57,213 bases of DNA from an uncultured Novosphingobium sp. (GCA_937996535.1 CALKVF010000092.1:1-57213), one strand, 5' to 3'. Positions 42,516 through 51,521 are shown, counted from the stretch's first letter. The notes: generated from the letters alone by a model not told the origin. Made by a program: numbers and translations.

Positions 42516-44393
42516 ATGAAGACCTCGATCGCGACGGTTTCGATCAGCGGCGCGCTTGACGCCAAGCTGCGCGCGATTGCCGATGCCGGTTTTTCGGGCG
42601 CCGAAGTGTTCGAGAACGACCTGCTCTCCACCCATCTTTCGGCGCGCGAAATTGCCGCAATGATGGGCGATCTCGGCCTGGCCTGCACGATGTTCCAGCC
42701 GTTCCGCGATCTCGAAGGGCTGCCCGCCGCCCAGCGCGCGCGCGCTTTCGACCGGCTTGAGCGCAAGTTCGACGTGATGGAAGAACTCGGCACCGACCTG
42801 CTGCTGGTCTGCTCCAGTTGCTCACCGCAGGCCGAAGGCGATCGCGGGCGTATTCTCGCCGACCTTGCCGAAGCGGGCGAGCGCGCCGCCGCGCGCGGCC
42901 TGCGCATCGGCTATGAGGCGCTTGCCTGGGGCCGCCACGTCAACGATCACCGCGAAGCCTGGTCGCTGGTCCGCGATGTCGATCATCCCGCGCTCGGCCT
43001 GGTGCTCGACAGCTTCCATTCGCTTTCGCGCAAAATCCCTTCCAGCAGCATCGGCGACATCCGCGCCGACAAGCTGTTCATCGTCCAGGTTGCCGATGCG
43101 CCGCTGCTCGACATGGATTACCTCGGCTGGAGCCGCCATTTCCGCTGTATGCCCGGCCAAGGCGAATTCCCGCTTGATGACTGGGCCGAGGCGATCCGCA
43201 AGATCGGCTACGATGGCTACTGGAGCCTTGAAATCTTCAACGACCGGTTCCGCGCGGGCTCAGCCAGCGGGGTGGCGCTCGATGGCTATCGCTCGCTGCG
43301 GCTGCTCGAAACCGGGATCGCAGCCCCGTCGTCGGCCCAGGCCGCGATGCCGCCGCGCGCCGTGCCCCAGGCGGTCGAATTCATCGAATTTGCCGCCAGC
43401 CACGAAGAGGCCGAAACGCTGGGCACGATGCTCCGTCCGCTCGGCTTCCGCCCCACCGCGCGCCACCGCACCAAGGACGTGACCCGCTGGCAGCAGGGGC
43501 CGATCAACCTCGTCATCAATTGCGAGCCCGAAGGCCTCGCCCACAGCTTCGATATCGTCCACGGCGCCTCGGTCTGCGCGATCGGGCTGGCCGTGGCCGA
43601 TGTGCCGGGCGCGCTGGCCCGCGCCGATGCACTGCGGGTGCCGCGCTTCGATCAGGCGATCGGGCCCGATGAATGGCCGATCCCCAGCGTGCGCGCGGTG
43701 GGCGGCAGCCTGCTCTATCTGGTTGATGCCGCCACCCGCGAGGCGATGTGGGCGCATGAGTTCCCGACCCCGCTCGAGCCGGCCGATCCCGCCCCCCAGC
43801 TGACCGCGATCGATCACGTCGCCCAGACCATGCAGTTCGAGGAATTCCTCACCTGGCTGCTGTTCTACGTCAGCCTGTTCGACCTGACCAAGACCCCCCA
43901 GCTCGAAATCGCCGACCCGATGGGGCTGGTGCAGAGCCAGGCGGTTGAATCGCGCGACCGCGCGGTGCGCTTCACGCTCAACGGCAGCCTGGCACACCAG
44001 TCGCTGTCCTCGCGCTTCATCCAGAACTATTTCGGCGCGGGCGTGCAGCACATCGCCTTTGCCTGCACCGACATCTTCGCCGCTGCCGATGCCGCGATCG
44101 CCGCCGGGCTGCCGAGCCTCGAAATCCCGCGCAACTATTACGACGATCTCGAAGCGCGCTGGGGGCTCGATCCTGAGCTGATCGAGGCCATGGCCGCGCG
44201 CAACATCCTGTATGACCGCACCGCCGAGCCCGATGGCAGCGAGACCGAATACTTCCAGCTCTACAGCCGCGCCTTTGCCCGCCGGGTGTTCTTCGAGCTG
44301 GTCGAACGCCGCGGCTATGCCGGTTACGGCGCAGTCAACGCCCCGATCCGGCTGGCTGCTCAGGCCCGCCACAAACCCGAATTCCTCGATTGA
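42516..44393 (+). CDS. quiC: QuiC: 3-dehydroshikimate dehydratase fused to HPPD-like domain
   Basis: The 625-residue protein has two parts. Residues 1-265 are a TIM-barrel sugar-phosphate isomerase-like dehydratase with the metal ligands E134 (IGYEAL), D165 (LVLDSFHS), Q191 (FIVQVADAP) and E239 (WSLEIFND). Residues about 285-625 resemble 4-hydroxyphenylpyruvate dioxygenase (VOC fold), and keep an H-H-E set: H434 (AIDHVAQTM), H512 (QHIAFACTD) and E578 (TEYFQLYSR). This is the architecture of the Pseudomonas QuiC enzymes, which turn 3-dehydroshikimate into protocatechuate with divalent metal. The job of the second domain is unclear. It heads the operon with four exported proteins, 22 bases before the next gene, and is divergent from the TetR gene. 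Confidence 0.92.
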   Translation: MKTSIATVSISGALDAKLRAIADAGFSGAEVFENDLLSTHLSAREIAAMMGDLGLACTMFQPFRDLEGLPAAQRARAFDRLERKFDVMEELGTDLLLVCSSCSPQAEGDRGRILADLAEAGERAAARGLRIGYEALAWGRHVNDHREAWSLVRDVDHPALGLVLDSFHSLSRKIPSSSIGDIRADKLFIVQVADAPLLDMDYLGWSRHFRCMPGQGEFPLDDWAEAIRKIGYDGYWSLEIFNDRFRAGSASGVALDGYRSLRLLETGIAAPSSAQAAMPPRAVPQAVEFIEFAASHEEAETLGTMLRPLGFRPTARHRTKDVTRWQQGPINLVINCEPEGLAHSFDIVHGASVCAIGLAVADVPGALARADALRVPRFDQAIGPDEWPIPSVRAVGGSLLYLVDAATREAMWAHEFPTPLEPADPAPQLTAIDHVAQTMQFEEFLTWLLFYVSLFDLTKTPQLEIADPMGLVQSQAVESRDRAVRFTLNGSLAHQSLSSRFIQNYFGAGVQHIAFACTDIFAAADAAIAAGLPSLEIPRNYYDDLEARWGLDPELIEAMAARNILYDRTAEPDGSETEYFQLYSRAFARRVFFELVERRGYAGYGAVNAPIRLAAQARHKPEFLD

Positions 44394-44415
44394 ACCGACC
44401 CCAGGGAGAGAACAC

Positions 44416-45399
44416 ATGACCATTCGCACGATCGGCCTTGCCGCCGCCATGGCCCTTGTCACCAGCGCCAGCCACGCCGCGCCCGCGCCGCGCAATTTCG
44501 CCGTGGCCGACGCGCCCGTTCTCGAAGATCGCTTCCCGGTCCAGCCGGTGGTCTTCCCCGGCGGGGTCAAGGCTTACCGCGATGTCGCCTATCAGCAGCT
44601 GCCGGGCTACATCCCGCAGGTGGTCGACATCTATGTCCCCGCCACCAAGGGTCCGCACCCGCTGGTGCTTTACATTCACGGCGGCGGCTGGGTCGGCGGG
44701 CACACCCGCCATTCGGGCGCGCTGGCCAATTTCCCGGCGGTGCTGGCCCAGCTCGCGGCTGAAGGCTTCACCGTCGCCAGCCTCGAATACCGCCTCTCGG
44801 GCGAAGCCAAGTTCCCGGCCCAGTTGCAGGATGCCAAGGCCGCGCTGCGGTTTCTGGGCGACCATGCCGCGCAGTACAAGATCGATCCCAAGCGGGTCGG
44901 CATCTGGGGCGGTTCGGCTGGCGGCCACCTGACCGCGCTGACCGCGCTGACCTGCGGCAACACCGCACTCGATCCCAAGGCCGACAAGGACGTCTGCGCG
45001 ACGGCTGCCGTGACCTGGTACGGCGTGTTCGATTTCGACGCGCTGGTCGCTTCGCGCCCCGGCGGCGCCGACGATGCGGCGGTGCGCCTGATGGGCTGCA
45101 AGGAGGTCTGCACGCCAGAGCAGCTCGCCCTCGCCAGCCCGGTGACCTACATCGATGCCAAGGATCCGCCGTTCCTGCTGATCCATGGCGACGAGGACAA
45201 GGTCGTTCCCGTCGGCCAGTCGCACCTTGCCGAAGCCCGCATGCGCGCGGCCGGCGTCCCGGTCGAGGCGATCTACATCCCCGGCGTCGATCACAGCTTC
45301 ATCGGCAAGACGCCGGCTGAAACCCGCGCCGCGACGATCAAGGCCACCAACGCCACCTTCGACTTCTTCCACGCCAAGCTGGGCGTGGTGCGCAAGTGA
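44416..45399 (+). CDS. Exported alpha/beta hydrolase (esterase, BD-FAE/feruloyl-esterase-like)
   Basis: Start at ATG 44416 after GGGAGAG. The 327-residue protein has a signal peptide (about 1-21, SASHA-AP). The mature part shows the hormone-sensitive-lipase/BD-FAE features: oxyanion motif HGGGW (88-92), nucleophile S167 in GGSAGG, D261 in HGDEDKVVP and H293 in VDHSF. Such enzymes release acyl groups, including hydroxycinnamates, from sugars and other alcohols. In this operon, between quiC and another esterase, it could cleave esters of quinate or shikimate in the periplasm. Its stop overlaps the next start (GTGA). Confidence 0.88.
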   Translation: MTIRTIGLAAAMALVTSASHAAPAPRNFAVADAPVLEDRFPVQPVVFPGGVKAYRDVAYQQLPGYIPQVVDIYVPATKGPHPLVLYIHGGGWVGGHTRHSGALANFPAVLAQLAAEGFTVASLEYRLSGEAKFPAQLQDAKAALRFLGDHAAQYKIDPKRVGIWGGSAGGHLTALTALTCGNTALDPKADKDVCATAAVTWYGVFDFDALVASRPGGADDAAVRLMGCKEVCTPEQLALASPVTYIDAKDPPFLLIHGDEDKVVPVGQSHLAEARMRAAGVPVEAIYIPGVDHSFIGKTPAETRAATIKATNATFDFFHAKLGVVRK

Positions 45400-47000
45400 T
45401 CCGCCGCGCCCTCGCGGCCTGGAGCGCCGCCCTGACCCTGGCCTGTGCCGCGCTGGGCGGGCCGGGGGCGGGGGTCGCGCATGCCCAGACCGTTACGGTC
45501 GATGGCGGGCTGGCCGAAGGGGTCAGCCTGCCCTCGGGCGTCGATGCCTGGCTGGGGCTGCCCTTTGCCGCGCCGCCGCTGCGCGAACTGCGCTGGCAGC
45601 CCCCGCAGCCGGTCACTCCGTGGCAGGGCACGTTCCATGCTGACCGTTTCGCGCCGGAATGTCTCCAGGCGCTGCGCAGTCCGCGCCAGAACCACTATTT
45701 CGGCAACGAGGCGACCAGCGAGGATTGCCTTTACCTCAACATCTGGGCGCCGCAGGGCGCGCGCGCCAAGCTGCCGGTGGTGGTGTGGATCTATGGCGGG
45801 GGCTTCAACATCGGCTCCGCCTCGATGGCCAACTATTCGGGTGAACCGCTGGCCAAGGCCGGGGTGATCCGCGTCAACATCGCCTACCGCGTCGGGCCGC
45901 TGGGCTTTTTCGCCCACCCCGAACTCAGCCGCGAATCCGGCTACAATGGCTCGGGCAACTATGGCCTGATGGACCAGATCGCGGCGCTGCAATGGGTGCG
46001 CCGCAACATCGCCCAGTTCGGCGGCGATCCCGATAACGTCACCATCGTCGGTCAATCGGCCGGATCGATGTCGGTCGCCCTCTTGCAGCAGAGCCCGCTG
46101 GCGAAGGGCCTGTTCCAGCGCGTGGTGGGGATGAGCGGCAGCCCCTTTGGCGGGATGATCGGCCCGGCGCCCCTCGCCAAGGCCGAAGCCCAGGGCATGG
46201 CGCTGCAAAAGGAACTCGGCGCGGCTTCGCTGGCTGATCTGCGCGCCCTGCCGGGTGACAAGGTCGCCGCCGCCACGAGCCCGCGCGATGCCATCGTGCT
46301 CGACGGCAAGGTGCTGACCGGCACGGCCGAGCAGACCTTCGCCGCCCGCGCGCAAAGCGATGTGCCGGTGCTGATCGGCTATACCCGCGATGAAAGCTTC
46401 CGCCCGTTCGGGCCGATCACCACGCCCGAGCAGCTTGCCGCCGCCGTGCGCGAACGCTTCCCTGCTGAGGCCGATGCCGTGCTGGCAGCCTATGCCGGAA
46501 CCGATCCGGCGCGCGCCGCGGCCGACATTGCGCGCGATTCCACCGCCGGGCGGCAGATGCTGCTGTGGGCCGCCGCCCAGCAGCATAATGGCAAGGCCCC
46601 GGCCTATGCCTATCTCTTCACCCGCCGCCAGCCCTATGCCCCGGGCGTGACCTTCAGCGATCACGATCCGGCCAGCGTCGGCGCCTACCATACCGGGGAC
46701 GTGCCCTATTGGCTGCGCACGCGCGATGCGCTCAACCTGTTTCGCGTGACCCGCAACTGGGAGGCGGGCGATGCTGCGCTTGAGGCTGAAATGTCGGGCG
46801 CGCTGCTGGCCTTTGCCCGCACCGGCGTGCCGGTAAGCCCGGCGCTGGGCCGCTGGCCCGCGTTCGATCCGGCCAAGCCGAGGCTGGTCTGGCTTGGGAC
46901 CGACAGCAAGGTCGTGCCCTGGCCGCACAGCGCCGACATGGGCCTGTTCGGCGATGCCGCCGCCGCGCCGCGTCCGGCCGGAAATCGCCCGCGCGACTGA
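45396..47000 (+). CDS. Exported type-B carboxylesterase
   Basis: The GTG start overlaps the previous stop by four bases. The 534-residue protein has a signal peptide to AHAQT. It is a full-length carboxylesterase/cholinesterase-type hydrolase: SEDCLYLNIWAP, oxyanion IYGGGF, nucleophile S221 in GQSAGS, E333 in TRDES and H432 in YHTGDVPYW. Type-B esterases accept bulky aryl esters; tannase- and chlorogenate-esterase-like activities are known among related alpha/beta hydrolases. Two different exported esterases in one operon suggest a substrate with more than one ester bond, or a family of esters. The next gene overlaps by one base. Confidence 0.9.
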   Translation: MIRRALAAWSAALTLACAALGGPGAGVAHAQTVTVDGGLAEGVSLPSGVDAWLGLPFAAPPLRELRWQPPQPVTPWQGTFHADRFAPECLQALRSPRQNHYFGNEATSEDCLYLNIWAPQGARAKLPVVVWIYGGGFNIGSASMANYSGEPLAKAGVIRVNIAYRVGPLGFFAHPELSRESGYNGSGNYGLMDQIAALQWVRRNIAQFGGDPDNVTIVGQSAGSMSVALLQQSPLAKGLFQRVVGMSGSPFGGMIGPAPLAKAEAQGMALQKELGAASLADLRALPGDKVAAATSPRDAIVLDGKVLTGTAEQTFAARAQSDVPVLIGYTRDESFRPFGPITTPEQLAAAVRERFPAEADAVLAAYAGTDPARAAADIARDSTAGRQMLLWAAAQQHNGKAPAYAYLFTRRQPYAPGVTFSDHDPASVGAYHTGDVPYWLRTRDALNLFRVTRNWEAGDAALEAEMSGALLAFARTGVPVSPALGRWPAFDPAKPRLVWLGTDSKVVPWPHSADMGLFGDAAAAPRPAGNRPRD

Positions 47001-48085
47001 TGCGGCGCTGGCTTCCAGCCCTGCTGGCGGTGCTGACCTTCAGCACCGCCCCGGCGCGCGCCGAGGAAGCCTCCGCCTGCCCGCCCGACAGCGAGCTGGA
47101 CTATGTCTGCGGGGCCGAAAAACCCGAAGACCTGCTCGCCATTCCCGGCACCGGCTGGCTGGTCGCCAGCGGCTTTGCGCCCGGCGCCGGGCTCAAGCTG
47201 GTCGAGACCCGCGCCCGCACGCTGACGCGCTGGTATGCCGGCACGGCGGAGCAGCTCGCTTGGGACCACCGGCGCTATCCGCAGTGCCCCGGCCCGCTTG
47301 ATCCCGCGCTGTTCAACGCGCGCGGGCTGTCGCTGCGCCAGCTTGGCCCGCAGCGCTGGCAGCTTCTCGTGGTCAACCACGGCGGGCGCGAATCGATCGA
47401 GGCCTTCGAGATCGACACCGCCCAGGCCGCACCGCGCCTGCGCTGGAAGGGCTGCCAGCCGATGCCCGCGGGGCAGGTCGGCAACGCCGTGGCAACCTTT
47501 GCTGATGGCGCGGTGCTGGTGACCGTCTTGACCCGCCCCGGCACCACGATCGGGGATTTCATGCTCGGCAAGATCACCGGCGGGGTCTGGCAATGGCGCC
47601 CGGGCGATGAAGCCTTTGCGCCGCTTTCCGGGACCGAACTGCCCGGCAACAACGGGCTCGAAGTCGATCCCGATGGCCAGCACTTCTATGTCGTCGCCTT
47701 CGGCTGGCACGCGGTGGCAACCTTCGACCGGCGCGATACCCGCCAGCCGGTCGACGTGATCCCGGCCCCCGATTTCATGCCCGACAACCTGCATTGGAGC
47801 GGCGGGCGCTTGCTGCTCGCAGGGATGCGGCTTGATGAGCCGGCCTGCGGCGGGCTGCGCAAGGTCATCGATGGCAAGGCCGATCCGATGCTGTGCCACC
47901 GCGGCTGGGTGGTCGGCGAATTCGATCTCGCCCACCGGCGCATCGCAACCCTAGCCTATGGCCATCCGCAGCCCGGCTTCAATGGCCTGTCCGCCGCCGC
48001 GCTGGTGGACGGCGCGCTGTGGTTGGGCTCGTTCCAATCAGCCCGGCTGGCCATCGTCCGCGCGTTCAAGGAGACCCCGCAATGA
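47000..48085 (+). CDS. Exported paraoxonase/SMP-30-like beta-propeller (probable lactonase or arylesterase)
   Basis: The 361-residue protein has a signal peptide to APARA-EE and a six-bladed propeller pattern. The segment ARGLSLRQLG...LLVVNHGGRESIEAFEID closely follows the start of the paraoxonase catalytic core, and calcium-ligand positions of that family find counterparts in VGNAVATF, PGNNGLEVDPDGQHFYV and PDNLHW. Paraoxonases are Ca2+-dependent lactonases and arylesterases. Four or more cysteines (CPPDSELDYVC, CGGL, LCHRG) suggest disulfides. In this operon a lactonase could open quinolactones or similar lactones. Its ATG overlaps the esterase stop (TGATG). Confidence 0.75.
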   Translation: MRRWLPALLAVLTFSTAPARAEEASACPPDSELDYVCGAEKPEDLLAIPGTGWLVASGFAPGAGLKLVETRARTLTRWYAGTAEQLAWDHRRYPQCPGPLDPALFNARGLSLRQLGPQRWQLLVVNHGGRESIEAFEIDTAQAAPRLRWKGCQPMPAGQVGNAVATFADGAVLVTVLTRPGTTIGDFMLGKITGGVWQWRPGDEAFAPLSGTELPGNNGLEVDPDGQHFYVVAFGWHAVATFDRRDTRQPVDVIPAPDFMPDNLHWSGGRLLLAGMRLDEPACGGLRKVIDGKADPMLCHRGWVVGEFDLAHRRIATLAYGHPQPGFNGLSAAALVDGALWLGSFQSARLAIVRAFKETPQ

Positions 48086-48624
48086 CCCCGTTCCGCCTGA
48101 TCGCCGCTCTCCTGCTTGCCGCCGCGCCCGGGCTGGCGGCCGCTGATCCAGCCACCGGCCCGGCTGCGCCCGCGCCGACGCTGGCCTATGCCTTTTCGGT
48201 CAAGGTCACACTCGCCCCGCCGGTCGAAGTGGGCGAGGCCGATGGCGGCCGCCGCCGCTTCATCGCGATCACCGGGGGCGAGGTCTATGGCCCGCGCCTC
48301 CACGGCACGGTGCTGCCCGGCGGGGGCGATTGGCAGACGATCATGCCCGAAGGCCTCACCCGGATCGAAGCGCGCTATTTCCTCAAAGCCGATGACGGCA
48401 CGGTGATCGAGATCACCAACCCCGGCGTGCGCGTTGCCAGCACCGAGGTGACCCAGCGGCTGGCGCACGGCGAGAAGGTCGATCCCGCGCTCTACTATTT
48501 CCGCACCGCGCCGGTGTTCAAGGCCGGCAGCGCGACGCAGGGCTGGCTGCAGCGCGCGGTGTTCGTCGGGCGCGGCGTGCGCAATCCCGACAGCGTGGTG
48601 ATCGACTACTACGAGGTGCGCTAA
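48082..48624 (+). CDS. Exported DUF3237-family protein
   Basis: Start at ATG 48082, overlapping the preceding stop (ATGA). The 180-residue protein has a signal peptide to AAADP and then the DUF3237 beta-barrel pattern: YAFSVKVTLAPPVEVGE, GRRRFIAITGGEVYGPRLHGTVLPGGGDW, EARYFLKADDGTVIEITNPGV, and YYFRTAPVFKAG ending YYEVR. The family is widespread but uncharacterised, and most members lack a signal peptide, so export here is notable. As the fourth coupled exported gene it may bind or act on the substrate or a product of the esterases. Confidence 0.82.
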   Translation: MTPFRLIAALLLAAAPGLAAADPATGPAAPAPTLAYAFSVKVTLAPPVEVGEADGGRRRFIAITGGEVYGPRLHGTVLPGGGDWQTIMPEGLTRIEARYFLKADDGTVIEITNPGVRVASTEVTQRLAHGEKVDPALYYFRTAPVFKAGSATQGWLQRAVFVGRGVRNPDSVVIDYYEVR

Positions 48625-48642
48625 CCCGGCCCCACCGCCCGA

Positions 48643-50700
48643 TCAGATCGTGGCAGCGAGTTCCGAAGCCTGCAGAATCGCCCGCTTGGCATCGAGTTCA
48701 CCCGCTTCAAGCGCCCCACCGATAAGGTGCGAGGACACCCCCGCTGCCGCCAGCTCGTCATGCAGGCCGCGCGCCGGTTCCTGGCCCGCGCAGACGATCA
48801 CGGTATCGACCGCAAACAGCGTCGGCTCGCCGCCAACTGCGCAGTGCAGGCCGGCATCATCGATCTTGAGGTAATCGACACCCGCGATCATCTGCACGCC
48901 GCGGCGCTGCAGGGTGATGCGATGGGTCCAGCCGGTGGTGCGCCCCAGCCCCTTGCCGACCGCGCTGGTCTTGCGCTGGAGCAGCACCACTTCGCGGTCG
49001 TTGTGGGCAACCTGCGGTTCCACCCCGGTCACGCCCCCGCGCGGGTGGTTCTTGAAGTCGATCCCCCATTCTTTGGCGAACACATCAATGTCGAGCGCGG
49101 CTGACTTGCCTTCGTGGGTGATGAGTTCGGCAACGTCGAAGCCGATCCCGCCCGCGCCCATGATCGCCACTTTCTTGCCGACCTTGGCTTGGCCCTTGAT
49201 CACATCGATATAGCTGACCGCCTTGGGGTGATCGATGCCGTCGAGCGCGGGCTTGCGCGGTTCGATCCCGGTGGCGATCACCACCTCATCAAAGCCCGCC
49301 GCCTTGAGGCTGGCGGCATCGACCCGGATGCCCAGCTTGAGGTCCACCCCGGTCACTTCGATCTCGCGCGCGAAGTAACGCAGGGTTTCGTAGAACTCTT
49401 CCTTGCCGGGGATCCGCTTGGCGAGGTTGAACTGCCCGCCGATCTCGCTGGCGGCGTCAAACAGCGTGACCTTGTGCCCGCGCTTGGCCGCGAGCGTTGC
49501 AAAGGCGAGGCCCGCCGGGCCGGCACCGACCACCGCGATCCGCTTTGGCGCGGCCACGGCGGGGAAGTTCAGCTCCACCTCGCGGCAGGCCCGCGCGTTG
49601 ACGAGGCAGCTGGTGAGCTGGCCGGTAAAGGTGTGATCAAGGCAGGCCTGGTTGCAGCCGATGCAGGTGTTGATCTGATCCTCGCGGCCGGTCCGGGCCT
49701 TGTTGACCAGATCCGGGTCAGCCAGCATCGGCCGCGCCATCGAGACGATGTCCGCATCGCCGCGCGCCAGCACGGCTTCGGCGACATCGGGCATGTTGAT
49801 GCGGTTGGAAGTGATCAGCGGGATCGACAGCTCCTTCTTGAGCCGCCCGGTCACCCCGGCAAAGGCCGCGCGCGGGACCATCGTGGCGATGGTCGGCACG
49901 AAGCTTTCGTGCCAGCAGAAGTGGGTGGAGATGACGTCGATGCCTTCGGCCTCAAGCGCCTTGGCGAGGCTCACCACCTCGTCCCAGGCGAGGCCTTCCT
50001 GCAGCATGTCCATCGCCGAGATGCGGAACACCAGGATGAAGTCCGGCCCCACGGCGGCGCGCACCCGGCGCACCACTTCCACCGGGAAGCGCATCCGGTT
50101 TTCCCACGATCCGCCCCAGCGGTCGGTCCTGAGGTTGGTCTTCTGCACCAGGAAGGTCGAAATGAGGTAGCCAGCCGAACCGATGATCTCGACCCCGTCA
50201 TAGCCCGCCTGCTTGGCGAGCGCGGCGCAGTTGGCAAACGCGGCGATCTGCTCCTCGATCCCGTCCTCGTCGAGTTCGCGCGGGGTATAGGCCCCGATCC
50301 GCGACTTGACCGGCGAAGGCCCAACGCAGTCAGGCGTATAGGCGATTGGCCCCGAATGCAGGATCTGCATACAGATCTTGACCTCGGGACTGGCGGCATG
50401 GACCGCATCGGTGACGTGCCGGTGCATCGCGACTTCCGACGGGTCGGACAGCTTGGCGCCCTTGCCCCCGGTGGGGTGCGGGGTAATCCCCCCGGTGATG
50501 ATCATCCCGACCCCGCCCTGCGCGCGCTCGACGAAATAGGCCGCCAGCCGCTCGGCCGCATCGGGCAGGTCTTCAAGGCCGGTGTGCATCGAGCCCATCA
50601 GGATGCGGTTGCGGATCGTCGTATGGCCGACTTTCAGCGGCGAGAAGACGTGCGGATATTTGGTGAGGCCGGGCTCGGGTACAGCGGTCTGGGCGTTCAT
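48643..50700 (-). CDS. FadH-like NADH:flavin oxidoreductase (2,4-dienoyl-CoA reductase type)
   Basis: At 685 residues, it has an N-terminal old-yellow-enzyme barrel (about 15-345, with FSPLKVGHTTIRNRILMGSMHTGLED and the active-site region MQILHSGPIAY), a four-cysteine cluster segment (CIGCNQACLD...SCLVN) for one 4Fe-4S centre, and C-terminal FAD/NAD(P)H domains (VVGAGPAGLAFA; IMGAGGIGFDVAEL; VVIATGIEPR). This is the plan of 2,4-dienoyl-CoA reductase and trimethylamine dehydrogenase relatives. With the enoyl-CoA hydratase 17 bases upstream on the same strand it likely reduces an unsaturated acyl-CoA or an enone of a ring-degradation path. It converges on the DUF3237 gene. Confidence 0.9.
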   Translation of the reverse strand: MNAQTAVPEPGLTKYPHVFSPLKVGHTTIRNRILMGSMHTGLEDLPDAAERLAAYFVERAQGGVGMIITGGITPHPTGGKGAKLSDPSEVAMHRHVTDAVHAASPEVKICMQILHSGPIAYTPDCVGPSPVKSRIGAYTPRELDEDGIEEQIAAFANCAALAKQAGYDGVEIIGSAGYLISTFLVQKTNLRTDRWGGSWENRMRFPVEVVRRVRAAVGPDFILVFRISAMDMLQEGLAWDEVVSLAKALEAEGIDVISTHFCWHESFVPTIATMVPRAAFAGVTGRLKKELSIPLITSNRINMPDVAEAVLARGDADIVSMARPMLADPDLVNKARTGREDQINTCIGCNQACLDHTFTGQLTSCLVNARACREVELNFPAVAAPKRIAVVGAGPAGLAFATLAAKRGHKVTLFDAASEIGGQFNLAKRIPGKEEFYETLRYFAREIEVTGVDLKLGIRVDAASLKAAGFDEVVIATGIEPRKPALDGIDHPKAVSYIDVIKGQAKVGKKVAIMGAGGIGFDVAELITHEGKSAALDIDVFAKEWGIDFKNHPRGGVTGVEPQVAHNDREVVLLQRKTSAVGKGLGRTTGWTHRITLQRRGVQMIAGVDYLKIDDAGLHCAVGGEPTLFAVDTVIVCAGQEPARGLHDELAAAGVSSHLIGGALEAGELDAKRAILQASELAATI

Positions 50701-50717
50701 CGGGCGTGTCCTGCTGC

Positions 50718-51521
50718 TTATTCGGGGATGTAGTTGGGCGCGCGCTTTTCCATGAAGGCGCGCATGCCTTCGGCGAAGTTGCCGCTCTTGGCGGTCATCG
50801 TCTGGTTGCGGTTCTCGATCGCCATGGCCGCTTCAAGGCTGCCGGCGTCGATCGCCATGGCGAGCCCTTCCTTGGTCATCCTGAGACCCATCGGCGAGGC
50901 GTGAAGCAGGTCGTCCACCCACGGCTGGGCGGCGGCCTCAAGCTGATCGTCGGGCACCACTTCGGCCACCAGCCCCACGGCCAGCGCGCGCTCAGCCTTG
51001 ATGAAGCGGCCGGTCAGCATCAGTTCCGCCGCGATCGATCCGCCGACCAGGCGCGGCAGGAAATAGCTCACCCCCATGTCGCACGAGGACAGGCCGATGC
51101 GGATGAAGGCCGCGTTCATCCGCGCCGATTCGCCGGCGATGCGGATGTCGCTGGCCAGCGCGAAGGCGAAGCCGCCGCCGCAGGCCGGGCCGTGGATCAG
51201 CGAGACTATCACCTGCGGGCAGCGCCGCATCTTGATGTAGACGTCGGCCAGATAGCCCTGAAAGCCGAAGCCGCCACCGAACGGCACTTCGCCCCGGTCG
51301 TGATGCTCCTTGATGTCGAGCCCGGCACAGAACGCCTTGCCCGCGCCGCGCATCACCACCACGCGAACCGAGCCATCGTGATAGAGCTTGCCGAAATAGT
51401 CGTTGAGTTCGCCGACCATTTCGAGGCTGATCGAATTGAGCGCATCGGGCCGGTTGAGCGTCAGCCAATCGGCCTCGCCCCGCTTTTCCACCGTGATCGT
51501 CCGATAGCTGCCTGCCGCCAT
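50718..51521 (-). CDS. Enoyl-CoA hydratase/isomerase family protein
   Basis: This is an intact crotonase of 267 residues: LTLNRPDALNSIS, AFCAGLDIKEHH, GPACGGGFAFALASDIRIA (oxyanion hole) and SSCDMGVSYFLPRLVG. At the position of the hydratase glutamates the sequence has non-acidic residues (GLSSCDMGVSY), which suggests isomerase, thioesterase-like or other crotonase chemistry rather than standard hydration. The ATG follows AGGAG. It is the first gene of a two-gene operon with the FadH-like reductase and is divergent from a TetR gene across a region with two operators. Confidence 0.88.
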   Translation of the reverse strand: MAAGSYRTITVEKRGEADWLTLNRPDALNSISLEMVGELNDYFGKLYHDGSVRVVVMRGAGKAFCAGLDIKEHHDRGEVPFGGGFGFQGYLADVYIKMRRCPQVIVSLIHGPACGGGFAFALASDIRIAGESARMNAAFIRIGLSSCDMGVSYFLPRLVGGSIAAELMLTGRFIKAERALAVGLVAEVVPDDQLEAAAQPWVDDLLHASPMGLRMTKEGLAMAIDAGSLEAAMAIENRNQTMTAKSGNFAEGMRAFMEKRAPNYIPE

